DNA of 64,000 bases from Arsenicicoccus dermatophilus (GTDB lineage Bacteria; Actinomycetota; Actinomycetes; Actinomycetales; Dermatophilaceae), in contig NZ_JAKZHU010000001.1 of the NCBI RefSeq assembly GCF_022568795.1, positions 496,001 through 560,000 on the forward strand, written 5' to 3'. Below, piece by piece: positions 8,820-17,456 of this stretch. Below the pieces are notes generated by a model. The model made no database searches. It had not been told where the DNA came from and saw only the letters and a program-made list of their open reading frames with translations. The position numbers and the translations under genes were made by a program. The first letter of the stretch is position 1, and each line of letters starts with the position of its first letter.

Positions 8820-9686
8820 TCAGCCGAGCAGCCAGCGGGCGATCAGCAGCTGGGTGAGCAGGAAGCCCACCAGGTAGTTGACCCACAGGAAGCGTCGCCA
8901 CCCGGCGTTGGCGCGGGGGGCGTCCTCGTCGGTCAGGTCCAGGTAGGGCCGGACCATCCACAGGTAGGGCAGCACGAGCAGCCCGGCGAGCACCCCCCAC
9001 CGTCCGGTGGTGGCGAGCAGCAGACCGGCCAGCCCGTAGGCCGCGGCGCTGAGCCGGACCGTCGCCCGAGCCCCGACGGCGGTCGCCACCGAGCCGATCC
9101 CGGCCTCCCGGTCCGGCCCGATGTCCTGCACCGCGCCGAAGGCGTGGCTGGCCACGCCCCACAGGAAGTACGCGACCAGGGCGACCCAGCCCTGCCAGGG
9201 CAGGTGGGCGCCGGTGAGCACGACACCGTAGACCGCCGGCCCGACGAAGTGGGTGCTGGACGTCGCCGAGTCCACGAAGGCCCGCTCCTTGAACCGCAGC
9301 CCGGGCGCCGAGTAGGCCACCACGGCGGCCACGGTGACGAGCAGCACCAGCCCGGCGAGCGGCGATCCGTGGGCCAGCAGCCACAGCACGAAGGGCACCG
9401 GCAGCAGCGACGCGGTCCACACGGTGGCGCGGTGCAGCGACCGGTCCAGGACCACGCCCTCGACGCCGCCCTTGCGCGGGTTGCGCAGGTCGGACTCGTG
9501 GTCGAAAACGTCGTTGATGCCATACATGAGCAGGTTGTAGGGCACGAGGAAGAACGCGATGCCGACCACCGCCCGCAGGTCCAGGCGTCCGGCAACCAGC
9601 AGGTAGGCCGCGCCGAAGGGATAGGCGGTGTTGATCCAGCTGAGCGGGCGGGAGGACGCGACCAGGCGCCCGATCGTGCGGATCAC
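8820..9686 (-). CDS. crtEb: Lycopene elongase / UbiA-family prenyltransferase
   Basis: A 288-residue polytopic membrane protein with the two Asp-rich UbiA motifs: NDVFDHESD (58-66) and DIGPDREAG (188-196). In C50 carotenoid pathways CrtEb adds dimethylallyl units to both ends of lycopene, giving flavuxanthin-type products. It is the last gene of a five-gene crt operon and overlaps crtYf by GTGA; GAGGAGG precedes the GTG start. The substrate assignment rests on context, because UbiA homologues also act on quinones and hemes, but the crt neighbours make this clear. Confidence 0.9.
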   Translation of the reverse strand: MIRTIGRLVASSRPLSWINTAYPFGAAYLLVAGRLDLRAVVGIAFFLVPYNLLMYGINDVFDHESDLRNPRKGGVEGVVLDRSLHRATVWTASLLPVPFVLWLLAHGSPLAGLVLLVTVAAVVAYSAPGLRFKERAFVDSATSSTHFVGPAVYGVVLTGAHLPWQGWVALVAYFLWGVASHAFGAVQDIGPDREAGIGSVATAVGARATVRLSAAAYGLAGLLLATTGRWGVLAGLLVLPYLWMVRPYLDLTDEDAPRANAGWRRFLWVNYLVGFLLTQLLIARWLLG

Positions 9687-10003
9687 GAGTCCTCCTCGGC
9701 GGTCGGGGAGCTCGTCCGCCGGCGCCGCCACAGCGCGGGCAGCAGCACCAGCACGCCGAGAGGATAGGCCAGGTCCTCGACCGGGGCCCGCCCGAGCAGC
9801 AGACCCGACCGGCGCTCCGGGGCGTAGTCGAACAGGCCTGCGGCGATCATCAGGTTGTCGAAGACCACGGTGAGGACCAGCAGCCCGCCCGCCGCGACGA
9901 GCGGGGCCAGGGCCGGAGCCCGCCCAGGCCGGCCGCGGACCGCCCACGAGGCCCCGGCGACGGCCAGCCCCAGCATGACCAGGTCGAGCAGCAGGAAGGT
10001 CAC
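9683..10003 (-). CDS. crtYf: C50 carotenoid cyclase subunit (lycopene cyclase domain)
   Basis: A 106-residue membrane protein with three hydrophobic segments and the conserved lycopene-cyclase-domain ending APVEDLAYPLGVLVLLPALW. In C. glutamicum and Micrococcus two such small subunits act together (CrtYe/Yf or CrtYg/Yh) to cyclise C50 carotenoids such as decaprenoxanthin or sarcinaxanthin. It overlaps both neighbours by GTGA, implying coupled translation of the subunits. Which ring type (beta, epsilon or gamma) is formed cannot be read from sequence. Confidence 0.85.
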   Translation of the reverse strand: MTFLLLDLVMLGLAVAGASWAVRGRPGRAPALAPLVAAGGLLVLTVVFDNLMIAAGLFDYAPERRSGLLLGRAPVEDLAYPLGVLVLLPALWRRRRTSSPTAEEDS

Positions 10004-10329
10004 CGGGCCCCCCGCCGGGCGTGGGCCAGGCGCTCGCCGCCGCACCACAGGCACATCGTGGTCCAGGAGAGCAGCAGCAGGAAGAACAGCTCCTCCACGG
10101 GCAGCTCGGGCGCCACCTGCAGGCCGGTCATCCAGCGGGTCTGCCCGCGGAAGAAGATCCCCAGCGCGATCCCCGCCAGGTCCCACACCACGAGATAGGT
10201 CATCCCGACGGCGAGGACGGTGAGCGCGGCGCGAGGGCTGCGCCACACGAACAACCGCCACCGCCGGTCGATCGTGGCCACGCCGGCCAGGGATGCGAGC
10301 AGGCAGACGAGATAGGCGATCCCGCTCAC
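10000..10329 (-). CDS. crtYe: C50 carotenoid cyclase subunit (lycopene cyclase domain)
   Basis: A 109-residue membrane protein and partner of the following cyclase subunit. It shows the family features GMTYLVVWDLAGIALGIFF, then QTRWMTGLQVAPELPVEELF, with the conserved PxEE motif near residue 80. The order crtI-crtB-crtYe-crtYf-crtEb resembles the corynebacterial decaprenoxanthin operon. The GTG start lies inside the stop of crtB (GTGA). The Ye/Yf names are assigned by order and motif; Yg/Yh naming would be equally defensible. Confidence 0.85.
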   Translation of the reverse strand: MSGIAYLVCLLASLAGVATIDRRWRLFVWRSPRAALTVLAVGMTYLVVWDLAGIALGIFFRGQTRWMTGLQVAPELPVEELFFLLLLSWTTMCLWCGGERLAHARRGAR

Positions 10330-11210
10330 GCAGCCACCGTATGCCGGGAGAGCAGCGCCCGGGCCGCCGTGGTCGCCTTGACCCGGGTGGGCACGACCAG
10401 GCGCTGGGAGAAGACGTCGTAGTCCGCCTCCTCGATCAGGTCGAGGATCTGGGCGTAGAGGCGGCGCGCGGTCGCCACGCAGCGGGCGCTCGCCGGTGGG
10501 AGCAGGGGGATGCCGCGGTCGGCCTCCGCATACAGCGCGCGGTTGCGCTCGACCTGGTGGCGCAGCATGGCCCGCCACTGCGGGGTCACCTGCCGGCGGT
10601 GCGGGTCGGCCCCGAAGGCGCGCAGGTCCTCCTGGGGGAGGTAGACCCGGCCGCGGTCGAGGTCCTCGACGACGTCGCGCAGGAAGTTCGTCAGCTGGAA
10701 GGCCTCGCCGAGCGCGCGGGCCGGGCCGAGCGCCTCGGGGGAGGTGGGCCGCAGCACGGGCAGCATCATCTCGCCGACGACGGCGGCCGACCCGTCCATG
10801 TAGTCCCGCAGGTCGGCCCAGGTCGGGTAGGTGGTGGTGGTGAGGTCCTGGGCCATCGCGCCGAAGAAGCGGTCGAGGGGCTCCTCGCCGATCCCGAGGT
10901 CCCGCAGGGAGCGGGCCACGGCCGCCAGCACCGGGTCCGGGGCCTGCCCGGAGCGCACGGCGTGGGTCACCCGCCGCCGGAAGGCCTCCAGGCGCTGCTC
11001 GGTCTCGGGCACCCGGTGCGGTGCGGAGGCCTCGGGAGCGTCGACGATGTCGTCGGCGGCCCGGCACAGGGCATAGACCGCGTGGACGTGCCGGCGGCGC
11101 TCGGCCGGGAGCAGGGTGACGCCCCAGAAGTAGGTCGTGCCGTGGCGGCGGGTGATCGTCGCGCAGCGCGCGTAGCCCTCGCGCAGCTGGGGATCCAGGG
11201 GCGCGGTCAC
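10326..11210 (-). CDS. crtB: Phytoene synthase
   Basis: A 294-residue trans-isoprenyl diphosphate synthase. It condenses two GGPP to phytoene. Both Asp-rich motifs are present: DDIVD (53-57) in YALCRAADDIVDA and DVVED (179-183) in NFLRDVVEDLDRGRVYLP. It starts with GTG overlapping the crtI stop codon. No GGPP synthase gene (crtE) is in this window, so the precursor must come from a gene elsewhere. Confidence 0.95.
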   Translation of the reverse strand: MTAPLDPQLREGYARCATITRRHGTTYFWGVTLLPAERRRHVHAVYALCRAADDIVDAPEASAPHRVPETEQRLEAFRRRVTHAVRSGQAPDPVLAAVARSLRDLGIGEEPLDRFFGAMAQDLTTTTYPTWADLRDYMDGSAAVVGEMMLPVLRPTSPEALGPARALGEAFQLTNFLRDVVEDLDRGRVYLPQEDLRAFGADPHRRQVTPQWRAMLRHQVERNRALYAEADRGIPLLPPASARCVATARRLYAQILDLIEEADYDVFSQRLVVPTRVKATTAARALLSRHTVAA

Positions 11211-12703
11211 CGCCCGGGTCCGCCTGCCGTGAGGGCGTCCACCCGGTCGGCGGCGAGCTTGCCGCTGACCAGGACCATGGGCACCCCGACCCCGGGGACG
11301 GTGCCGGACCCGGCGAGGACCAGGCCGGGCGCGCGGCGCTCCAGGTTGCCGGGGCGGAAGGGCCCGGTCTGGGCGAGGGTCTGCGCCAGCGCGAAGGGGG
11401 TGCCGCGGGCCATCCCGAGCCGCTGCCAGTCCAGCGGGGTGAAGAGCTCCTCGGCGACCACGTCGGTGGGATAGCCCTCGGCGTGCAGGAACTCGCCCAG
11501 CCGCTCGCGCATCGGCCCGGCCTCGCGGTCCCAGTCGATCCCGCCGTCGAGGTGGGGGACCGGCTCCAGGACGTACATCGTCGTGCCGCCGGGGGCCGCG
11601 AGCGTGGGGTCGGTGATCGACGGGACGGTGACCAGGCGCGAGGGGTCCGGCATCAGGGTGCGGCGGCGCAGCAGCGCCTCGAAGGCCTCGTCCCACTCCC
11701 GGCCGAAGTGGATGTTGTGGTGGCCGACGTGCTCCGGCGCGGGTGAGGAGGTGCCCACGTGCCACACCACCGCCGAGGGGGAGTAGGTGCCGTGGGTGAC
11801 CGCCCACGGCGGGGTCAGGTCGGGCAGGAGCAGCTCGTAGGCCACCGGCAGGTCCAGCGTGCACACCACGGCATCGGCGGGCAGGGTCTCGCCCGAGGTC
11901 AGCTCGACGCCGGTGACCGGGTGTCCCTCGCCCGGCCTGCCCGTGCGCAGCAGGCGCGTGACGGTGCTGTCGTAGCGCAGGTCCACCCCGGCCCGCCGCG
12001 CCGCGGTGTCGAGGGCGGCCGGGATCGCACCCATCCCGCCGTCGGGGAAGTAGACCCCCTCGATGGAGTCCATGTAGGTGATCACGGCGTAGATCGCCAG
12101 GGCCGTCTCCGGGGGCAGCCCGGCATACATCGCCTGGAAGGTGAACAGCCGGTGCAGCCGCCGGTCGTGGAAGAAGCCGCGGATCGTGGGCCCGAGCCGC
12201 CGCAGCCCCCCGAGCCGCAGCAGGGTCGTCGAGGCGCCCAGGGGGCGGGCCAGGTCCAGCGGCGAGTTGAAGTTGCGGTCGATGTAGTGCGGCATCTCCA
12301 CGGCGTAGAGCTCGCGCAGCCAGGCGACGAAGCGGTCGAAGGCCACGGCGTCTCGGTCGCCGCAGGTGCGGCGGATCTCCTCGCGCATCGCCTCGTGCCC
12401 GTGCCGCACCCGGATCTCGCTGCCGTCGTGGAAGCGCGCGCGGTAGGCCGGGTCCAGGACCCGCATCGGCACCAGGTCGGCGACCGAGGTGCCCACCGCC
12501 TGCAGCGCGTCGTCGAGCAGGCCCGGCATGGTCATCACCGTGGGCCCGGTGTCGAAGGTGAAGCCGCCGTGGGTGGAGCGTCCGGCGCGGCCGCCCGGCC
12601 CGCTGCCGCGCTCGACGACGGTCACCTGGTGGCCGCGCCCGCGCAGGTGGCAGGCGGCCGAGAGCCCGGCCAGCCCGGCCCCGATCACCAGGACGTCAGC
12701 CAT
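11207..12703 (-). CDS. crtI: Phytoene desaturase
   Basis: A 498-residue CrtI-type FAD desaturase, the usual family length. The FAD motif VIGAGLAGLSAACHL begins at residue 5 and GPGGRAGR follows. The C-terminal VLAGSGTVPGVGVPMVLVSGK is the CrtI hallmark. It converts phytoene to lycopene. It is the first gene of the crt operon, so the promoter should be in the AT-richer gap upstream that it shares with a divergent small gene. Confidence 0.95.
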   Translation of the reverse strand: MADVLVIGAGLAGLSAACHLRGRGHQVTVVERGSGPGGRAGRSTHGGFTFDTGPTVMTMPGLLDDALQAVGTSVADLVPMRVLDPAYRARFHDGSEIRVRHGHEAMREEIRRTCGDRDAVAFDRFVAWLRELYAVEMPHYIDRNFNSPLDLARPLGASTTLLRLGGLRRLGPTIRGFFHDRRLHRLFTFQAMYAGLPPETALAIYAVITYMDSIEGVYFPDGGMGAIPAALDTAARRAGVDLRYDSTVTRLLRTGRPGEGHPVTGVELTSGETLPADAVVCTLDLPVAYELLLPDLTPPWAVTHGTYSPSAVVWHVGTSSPAPEHVGHHNIHFGREWDEAFEALLRRRTLMPDPSRLVTVPSITDPTLAAPGGTTMYVLEPVPHLDGGIDWDREAGPMRERLGEFLHAEGYPTDVVAEELFTPLDWQRLGMARGTPFALAQTLAQTGPFRPGNLERRAPGLVLAGSGTVPGVGVPMVLVSGKLAADRVDALTAGGPGR

Positions 12704-12856
12704 GCTCCAGCACCCCGGTCCGGCGCGATCCGCGCGTGCTGGCAGGGACGACGCATCCTGTTTCGATCATGGAATGATTAGATAATGAAAAGACCCGTCG
12801 TGCGAGTCCGACCGCAGGGCGGCGCCTCGCCGGGTCACCCGCCAGGAGGAGACGCC
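12704..12856. promoter_or_regulatory. Divergent promoter/operator region of the crt operon
   Basis: This 153-base gap separates crtI from a divergent gene. Its middle (12761-12790) is clearly more AT-rich than the surroundings. It contains ATCAT-GGA-ATGAT (12766-12778) and ATTA-GA-TAAT (12777-12786), two small overlapping palindromes. GATAAT (12781-12786) could be a -10 box for the rightward gene; a matching -35 is not obvious. The palindromes fit a dimeric repressor or activator site for the crt operon. Promoter placement is inferred. Confidence 0.5.
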
Positions 12857-13234
12857 ATGCCCCAGATCCAGCACGGCCACGAGCACCACGGCCGCGACGC
12901 CATCATCAGCCTGGACGACGCGCTCGTCGGCCGCCTCGACCGGACCGAGCTCGACCGGCTCGTCGCCACCATCGCCCAGGTCGTCCAGCACGAGGCCGAC
13001 GACGTGGACCTGCAGCCCCACCTCGCGCGCGCCTTCGAGCAGGCCGGGCTTCCCCAGCCCGAGGTGGTCGTGGCCCGGATGGCCGAGAACCTCCGCAACG
13101 CCGACGAGGTCACCGTGGTCACCGACACCGGCCGGGTGCTGCTCGGCGACCCGAGCTGGACCCCGGCGACGCACGCGACCGACGTCCAGGGCTCGGAGGA
13201 CCCGGAGCACCACGACCGCCCGGCCTACTCCTGA
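12857..13234 (+). CDS. Hypothetical protein
   Basis: A 125-residue acidic, histidine-rich N-terminus protein (QIQHGHEHHGRD) with a helical middle (LDRLVATIAQVVQHEADDVD). No motif I recognise. The ATG at 12857 follows AGGAGGAG at ideal distance; an upstream in-frame ATG at 12785 would add 24 residues but has no ribosome binding site and lies in the putative operator. It is transcribed divergently from the crt operon and ends before a hairpin terminator. Confidence 0.6.
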   Translation: MPQIQHGHEHHGRDAIISLDDALVGRLDRTELDRLVATIAQVVQHEADDVDLQPHLARAFEQAGLPQPEVVVARMAENLRNADEVTVVTDTGRVLLGDPSWTPATHATDVQGSEDPEHHDRPAYS

Positions 13235-13320
13235 TCGACGCCGACGCCGACGCCGACGCGGCGCCCGTCCCGGCGCCCGTCCCGGCGTCTGCGCCGGGCC
13301 GGTTCGGTGCTCGACCTCGC

Positions 13321-13355
13321 GACGCCCTCCCCCGGATCGACCGGGAGAGGGCGTC
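13321..13355. terminator. Bidirectional hairpin terminator
   Basis: Inverted repeat with 15-base arms and one mismatch (GACGCCCTCCCCCGG paired with CCGGGAGAGGGCGTC) around a 5-base loop. It sits between two convergent small genes and presumably ends transcripts from both. Confidence 0.7.
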
Positions 13356-13372
13356 GTCGTGGGCGTGGGACG

Positions 13373-13600
13373 TCAGTCGGCCTGGACGCCCTCGGTGTCC
13401 GCCGTGCCGTCGGCGTGGATCTGCTCGGCCAGCCGGTCCACGTCGGTCTCGGGCACGGCCACCTCGGCCTCGTCGAAGCCCTTGCGGAGCTCCTCGGCGA
13501 CGGTGTCCTTCTCGGCGCCGTCCTGCCAGGACCCGACGCGTTCGACGACGGCGTCGACGGCCTCGTCCTTGGCGACCTGGGTCTCGTGGTCGTCGGTCAT
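13373..13600 (-). CDS. Small acidic hypothetical protein
   Basis: A 75-residue, strongly acidic protein (many Asp/Glu, no Cys) predicted largely helical. No family recognised. AGGAGGAAG lies just before the ATG at 13600. It is the last gene after the seven-gene overlapping operon, 94 bases beyond the PPOX-like gene, and ends at a hairpin. Its composition is like small stress-related actinobacterial proteins, but that is only an impression. Confidence 0.6.
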   Translation of the reverse strand: MTDDHETQVAKDEAVDAVVERVGSWQDGAEKDTVAEELRKGFDEAEVAVPETDVDRLAEQIHADGTADTEGVQAD

Positions 13601-13694
13601 GGTGCTTCCTCCTGCTGGCTGGGAACGGGGCTGGTGCTGGGGATTCGGTGCTGGTGGGACGGGTCGGGGTGGGGCAGTCGTGGTCGGCTGCCGG

Positions 13695-14174
13695 TCAGAG
13701 GTCGACGACCTCGTTGTCGCCCTCGACCCGCTTGCCCGTGACGGCGGCCTTGACCAGGTTGGCGAGCTGGACGACCTTGCTGCCGCCAGGGGCGTCCCAG
13801 TACTCCGCGGTGTCGCCGGTGACCTCGACGAGGACGTTCTCCGGGTTGTCCGGGCCGCCCTCCATCCAGGCGTCGGTGAAGGTGCCCCACAGCTCCTTCA
13901 GTCGCTCGGTGTCGTCGACGATCCGGGCGGTGCCGGACAGGGACACCCAGGCGCCGTTCCCGGCATACGCCAGGTTGACCTGCGGGTTGGCCTGCAGGTC
14001 GAGGCACTTCTGGCTGTGCCGCTCGGCGACGAACAGCACGGTGCCCGCGAAGTCCACGTCCTGCGTCGCCATCGGGTGGGAGACCAGGCGGCCCGTCCCG
14101 TCCACGTGGGTCATCATGGCGATCCGGGTGCTCCTGATGATCTCGGCGACCTTCTGCTGCTGCTCGTCGGTCAT
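13695..14174 (-). CDS. Pyridoxamine 5'-phosphate oxidase-fold protein, general stress protein 26-like
   Basis: A 159-residue split-barrel protein. The N-terminal IRSTRIAMMTHVDGTGRLVSHP and the middle GTVLFVAERHSQK are typical of the general stress protein 26 branch of the PPOX family, which binds flavin (FMN/FAD) or F420. A direct enzymatic reaction is not assigned. Its start overlaps the stop of the preceding gene (ATGA), so it belongs to the long coupled operon. Confidence 0.8.
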   Translation of the reverse strand: MTDEQQQKVAEIIRSTRIAMMTHVDGTGRLVSHPMATQDVDFAGTVLFVAERHSQKCLDLQANPQVNLAYAGNGAWVSLSGTARIVDDTERLKELWGTFTDAWMEGGPDNPENVLVEVTGDTAEYWDAPGGSKVVQLANLVKAAVTGKRVEGDNEVVDL

Positions 14175-14929
14175 GTCGCTGCTCCTTGTCGTGGTGGTGC
14201 GGGGTCGGTGAGCCGCCGGGCGGCGGCATAGGCGGGGTGGCGCAGGGCCCGGACCCAGCCGGGTTGGGTGAGGCCCGCGAGGGGGTGGTCGACCGGGGCG
14301 AAGCGCAGCGGCTCGTCCGGGCCCCAGGGCAGGTGGAGCTCGAGCCGGCCGAGGCGGTGCCAGGCCCCGCGGGCGCGGCTCCAGGACAGGTCGTATGCCG
14401 AGGAGCCCGCGGGGTCCAGCCGCAGCAGCACGTCACCGCTCGCCCCTCGCTGGGGCAGGAGCGTGGTCAGGGGACCGTCCTCGACCCGGCGGCGCACGGC
14501 GAGCAGGTGGCGCGTGACCGTCCCGGTGCCGGTGCTCGCCAGCAGCAGGTCGGCGTGGTCGCCGTCGTGGCCGGCGGCGTCCACCCGCAGGGCGAGCCCC
14601 ATGACGTCGGGGCCCTGGTGCGTCAGCGAGGCGGTCCGCGAGGCGCGCACCGTGCACGGCCAGGACCCGGCGCGGTCGAGCAGCGGGACCCCGCACGGGA
14701 TCGGGGCGCCGGTCAGCACCAGGCTGCCCGACGTCACCCGGCCGTAGGCGTGCAGCGGCTTGTCCCGGCGCACGAGCGCTGCGAGCCCGAAGGTCGCGGC
14801 GAGGAGCGCGCCCCCGCCGGCGGCGAGGACGACGCCGGCCGGCCGAGGGCCCGGCCCCGCGGGTCGACGGCCCGGCCCGGAGGGCGAGGCGTCAAGCCCG
14901 GGCGCGCGACGGATCACGGCGCGACTCAT
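14171..14929 (-). CDS. Hypothetical protein, possibly a distant catalase-fold relative
   Basis: A 252-residue protein with one N-terminal hydrophobic segment (AGVVLAAGGGALLAATFGLAALV). The following part (HAYGRVTSGSLVLTG ... VRASRTASL ... DVMGLALRVD) follows the order of motifs at the start of catalases (heme-pocket strand, V-R-x-S, D-x-x-G-x-A-x-R). Such short catalase-like proteins exist in actinobacteria, often poorly annotated. The similarity is weak and is my reading only; heme binding is untested. It overlaps the DNA ligase and PPOX-like genes by ATGA. Confidence 0.6.
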   Translation of the reverse strand: MSRAVIRRAPGLDASPSGPGRRPAGPGPRPAGVVLAAGGGALLAATFGLAALVRRDKPLHAYGRVTSGSLVLTGAPIPCGVPLLDRAGSWPCTVRASRTASLTHQGPDVMGLALRVDAAGHDGDHADLLLASTGTGTVTRHLLAVRRRVEDGPLTTLLPQRGASGDVLLRLDPAGSSAYDLSWSRARGAWHRLGRLELHLPWGPDEPLRFAPVDHPLAGLTQPGWVRALRHPAYAAARRLTDPAPPRQGAAT

Positions 14930-16467
14930 GAGGACTCCTGCCCGGCGTGCAGGGCGCGCACCACGTCCACGGTGTCGGCCTCGGCGGCGGTCTTGTCGTC
15001 GCGGTAGCGCAGCACCCGGGCGAACCGCAGCGCCATCCCCGCCGGATAGCGGCGGCTGGTCTGGATGCCGTCGACGGCGACCTCCACGACCTGCTCGGGT
15101 CGCAGGTGCACGACGCCGCCCTCCCGGTGGGTCTCCAGCTCCAGGAAGCGCCGGGTCTGCCACGCGAGCATCTCGTCGGTCATCCCCTTGAAGGTCTTGC
15201 CCAGCATGGCGAAGCCCTCGCCGTCGGGCAGCCGCGCCCCGAGGTGGATGGTGGACAGCAGCCCGGCCCGCCGCCCGCTGCCCCACTCGACGGCGAGCAC
15301 GACCAGGTCGACGGTGTGTCGGGGCTTGACCTTGGTCCACCCGGTGCCGCGGCGACCGGCGGCGTAGCGGGTCTGCAGATCCTTGATCACGACGCCCTCG
15401 TGCCCAGCTGTCACCAGGTCGGCGAAGAACGCCGCGGCCTCGTCCGGGTCGGCGGTCACCAGGCTGGGCACCAGGTGGTCCGGGGCGATCCGCGCGAGCA
15501 CGGCGTCGCGCTCGGCCTGGGGCAGGTCCACGAGGTCCGCGCCGTCCAGGTGCAGCACGTCGAACAGGTAGGTGGTGAGCGGGGTCCGCTCGCGCAGCCG
15601 CTGCGGGTCGGCGCTGGAGGCGGTGCGTGCCCCGGTCACCTGGAAGGGCTGCGGCCGCCCGTCGGCCCGCAGCGCGATCGCCTCGCCGTCGAGGACCACC
15701 TGACGCACGTCCAGCGCGCGGGCGACCTCGACGACCTCGGGGACCCGGTCGGTGATGTCGTCCAGGCTGCGGGTGAAGACCCGGACCGTGTCGCCGTCGC
15801 GGTGCACCTGGATCCGGATCCCGTCGAGCTTGCCCTGGACCAGGCGCTCGCGGTCGCCGTCGGCATACACCTCGGCGACGTCGGGGGCCGCCTTGGCGAG
15901 CATGGGCCGCACCGGCCGCCCGACCTCGAGCCCGATCACCTCGACCGCAGCGAGCCCGCCGGTGGTGGCGGCCTCGGCGACGGGTCCGAGGTGGCCCGCC
16001 ATCATCGCGGCCCGGCGCACGGCTGCCTCCGGCAGGTCGTATGCCGTGGCGACGGCGGCCACCAGCGAGCCCTCCTGGGCGCCGTGGCGCAGCTCGCCGA
16101 CGAGCAGGGCGCGCAGGAAGTCCTGCTCGGCCGGCGTCGCGGCGCCGAGCAGCGCGGCGAGCGCCTCGGCCCGGGCGGCCGCCGAACCGGAGCCGCTCAC
16201 CCCGGCGAGCGCCGTGACGGCCTCGTCCACCCCGGCCACGGTGAGGCTCGGTGCGGCCGCCGGCGGCGGGGGAGCGGAGATGGTGCGATAGCCCACGCCG
16301 ACCCGGCCCTGCGGCAGGACCCCCGCCAGGTGCGCGGCCACGACCCCGACCTCACCGGTCTCGGCGCGGCGCAGGAGCTCGGCGAGCAGGGTGGTCTTGG
16401 CGGTGCGCGAGCGGGTGGCGGCGACGGCCGCGGACGTGGCGACCAGGTCGACGTAAGCCAGCGCCAT
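14926..16467 (-). CDS. ligB: ATP-dependent DNA ligase
   Basis: A 513-residue ligase of the mycobacterial LigB type. An N-terminal DNA-binding domain (residues 1-200) precedes the nucleotidyltransferase motif I Lys213-Leu-Asp-Gly in LVQGKLDGIRIQVHR. Later motifs are LDGEAI (III), EGVVIKDL (IV) and TGWTKVKPRH (V), followed by an OB-fold with the VEVAVDGIQTSRRYPAGMAL ending. It seals nicks with ATP and usually supplements the essential NAD-dependent LigA in repair. It is embedded in an overlapping operon with unrelated genes. Confidence 0.93.
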   Translation of the reverse strand: MALAYVDLVATSAAVAATRSRTAKTTLLAELLRRAETGEVGVVAAHLAGVLPQGRVGVGYRTISAPPPPAAAPSLTVAGVDEAVTALAGVSGSGSAAARAEALAALLGAATPAEQDFLRALLVGELRHGAQEGSLVAAVATAYDLPEAAVRRAAMMAGHLGPVAEAATTGGLAAVEVIGLEVGRPVRPMLAKAAPDVAEVYADGDRERLVQGKLDGIRIQVHRDGDTVRVFTRSLDDITDRVPEVVEVARALDVRQVVLDGEAIALRADGRPQPFQVTGARTASSADPQRLRERTPLTTYLFDVLHLDGADLVDLPQAERDAVLARIAPDHLVPSLVTADPDEAAAFFADLVTAGHEGVVIKDLQTRYAAGRRGTGWTKVKPRHTVDLVVLAVEWGSGRRAGLLSTIHLGARLPDGEGFAMLGKTFKGMTDEMLAWQTRRFLELETHREGGVVHLRPEQVVEVAVDGIQTSRRYPAGMALRFARVLRYRDDKTAAEADTVDVVRALHAGQESS

Positions 16468-17456
16468 CAGCGGTGGTGCTCGTTGTTGCGGCGGGCCGCG
16501 CGGTCGCCGAGGGTGGTCAGCCGGTCCACGATCGGGTTGTCGAGCTCGGCGCGGGCCTGGTGCCCGGTGATCGTGCGACCGTCGGCCTCCCCGGAGGGCA
16601 GCAACCGGCTCACCACGCCGAGCAGCCGGGTCGTCGTGCCCGGGGCGAGACCCGCCACGCGGGCGGCCACCTTGCTCATCGGCGAGACGAGGGCGACGGC
16701 GTCGCCGGCCAGGGTCGCGTCCACCATCTGCCGGGCGGCGCTCTCGGCGCTGATCGACAGCAGCGGCAGGGACGCGCCGGGGGCGAACCAGGCGTACTCC
16801 TTGGCCGCGCCCGTGCCGATGAACCGTGCCTGCAGGTGCGACCCGGTGCGCATCAGGCCGGGCACGATCGTGGTCGCGGTGACCCCGGTGCCGGCGAGCT
16901 CGGCGTACAGCCCCTCGGTGAAGCCGACGGCCCCGAACTTCGCGGTGGAGTAGGGCAGCAGGTGCGGAACGCTGACCTTGCCGCCGATCGAGGTGACCAC
17001 CCCGATCCGGCCGCGGCGGCGCTCGCGCATGGCGGGCAGGACGGCCAGCGCCACGTTGATCGGGCCCCACAGCATGACGTCGACGGCCTGCTCGAAGTGC
17101 CCGCGCTCGGTGGCGTCCAGCGGGCCGACCTGGATGATCCCGGCGACGTGCATGGCCACGGTGATCGGGCCGACCTCGCGCTCGACCTCGGCGACGACCG
17201 CCTCGATGCCCTCGTGGTCGGTGACGTCGCCGGGGCGGGCGTGGACGTCCAGGCCCTCGGCGGCCAGCCGGACGCGGGCGTCCTCCAGCTCGGCGCCGTC
17301 GCGGGCGAGCAGGACGACGCGGAAGCCGCGGCGACCGAGGTCACGGGCCACGAGCAGGCCCAGACCGCGGGAGGCGCCCGCGACGAGGGCGACCGGGGTG
17401 CGGCCGCTGACGGGGGCGGTGGGGGGCTGCGTGCGAAGGCTCATGGTGGTCGTCAT
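16467..17456 (-). CDS. SDR family oxidoreductase
   Basis: A 329-residue classical SDR: AGASRGLGLLVARDL at about residue 25, catalytic YSTAK, and VPGLMRTG after it. The C-terminal extension of about 70 residues (from GHQARAELDNPIVDRL) is longer than a minimal SDR. I chose the ATG at 17456 because it overlaps the upstream stop as ATGA and is preceded by AGAGGGGG; an ATG 21 bases upstream is also in frame. Substrate unknown; lipid or sugar modification is plausible from the neighbouring GT and acyl-CoA dehydrogenase. Confidence 0.85.
   Translation of the reverse strand: MTTTMSLRTQPPTAPVSGRTPVALVAGASRGLGLLVARDLGRRGFRVVLLARDGAELEDARVRLAAEGLDVHARPGDVTDHEGIEAVVAEVEREVGPITVAMHVAGIIQVGPLDATERGHFEQAVDVMLWGPINVALAVLPAMRERRRGRIGVVTSIGGKVSVPHLLPYSTAKFGAVGFTEGLYAELAGTGVTATTIVPGLMRTGSHLQARFIGTGAAKEYAWFAPGASLPLLSISAESAARQMVDATLAGDAVALVSPMSKVAARVAGLAPGTTTRLLGVVSRLLPSGEADGRTITGHQARAELDNPIVDRLTTLGDRAARRNNEHHR

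Noticed and set aside
12785-12856. Earlier ATG for the small gene divergent from crtI.
   Set aside because: No ribosome binding site and it lies in the palindromic control region; the ATG at 12857 follows AGGAGGAG.
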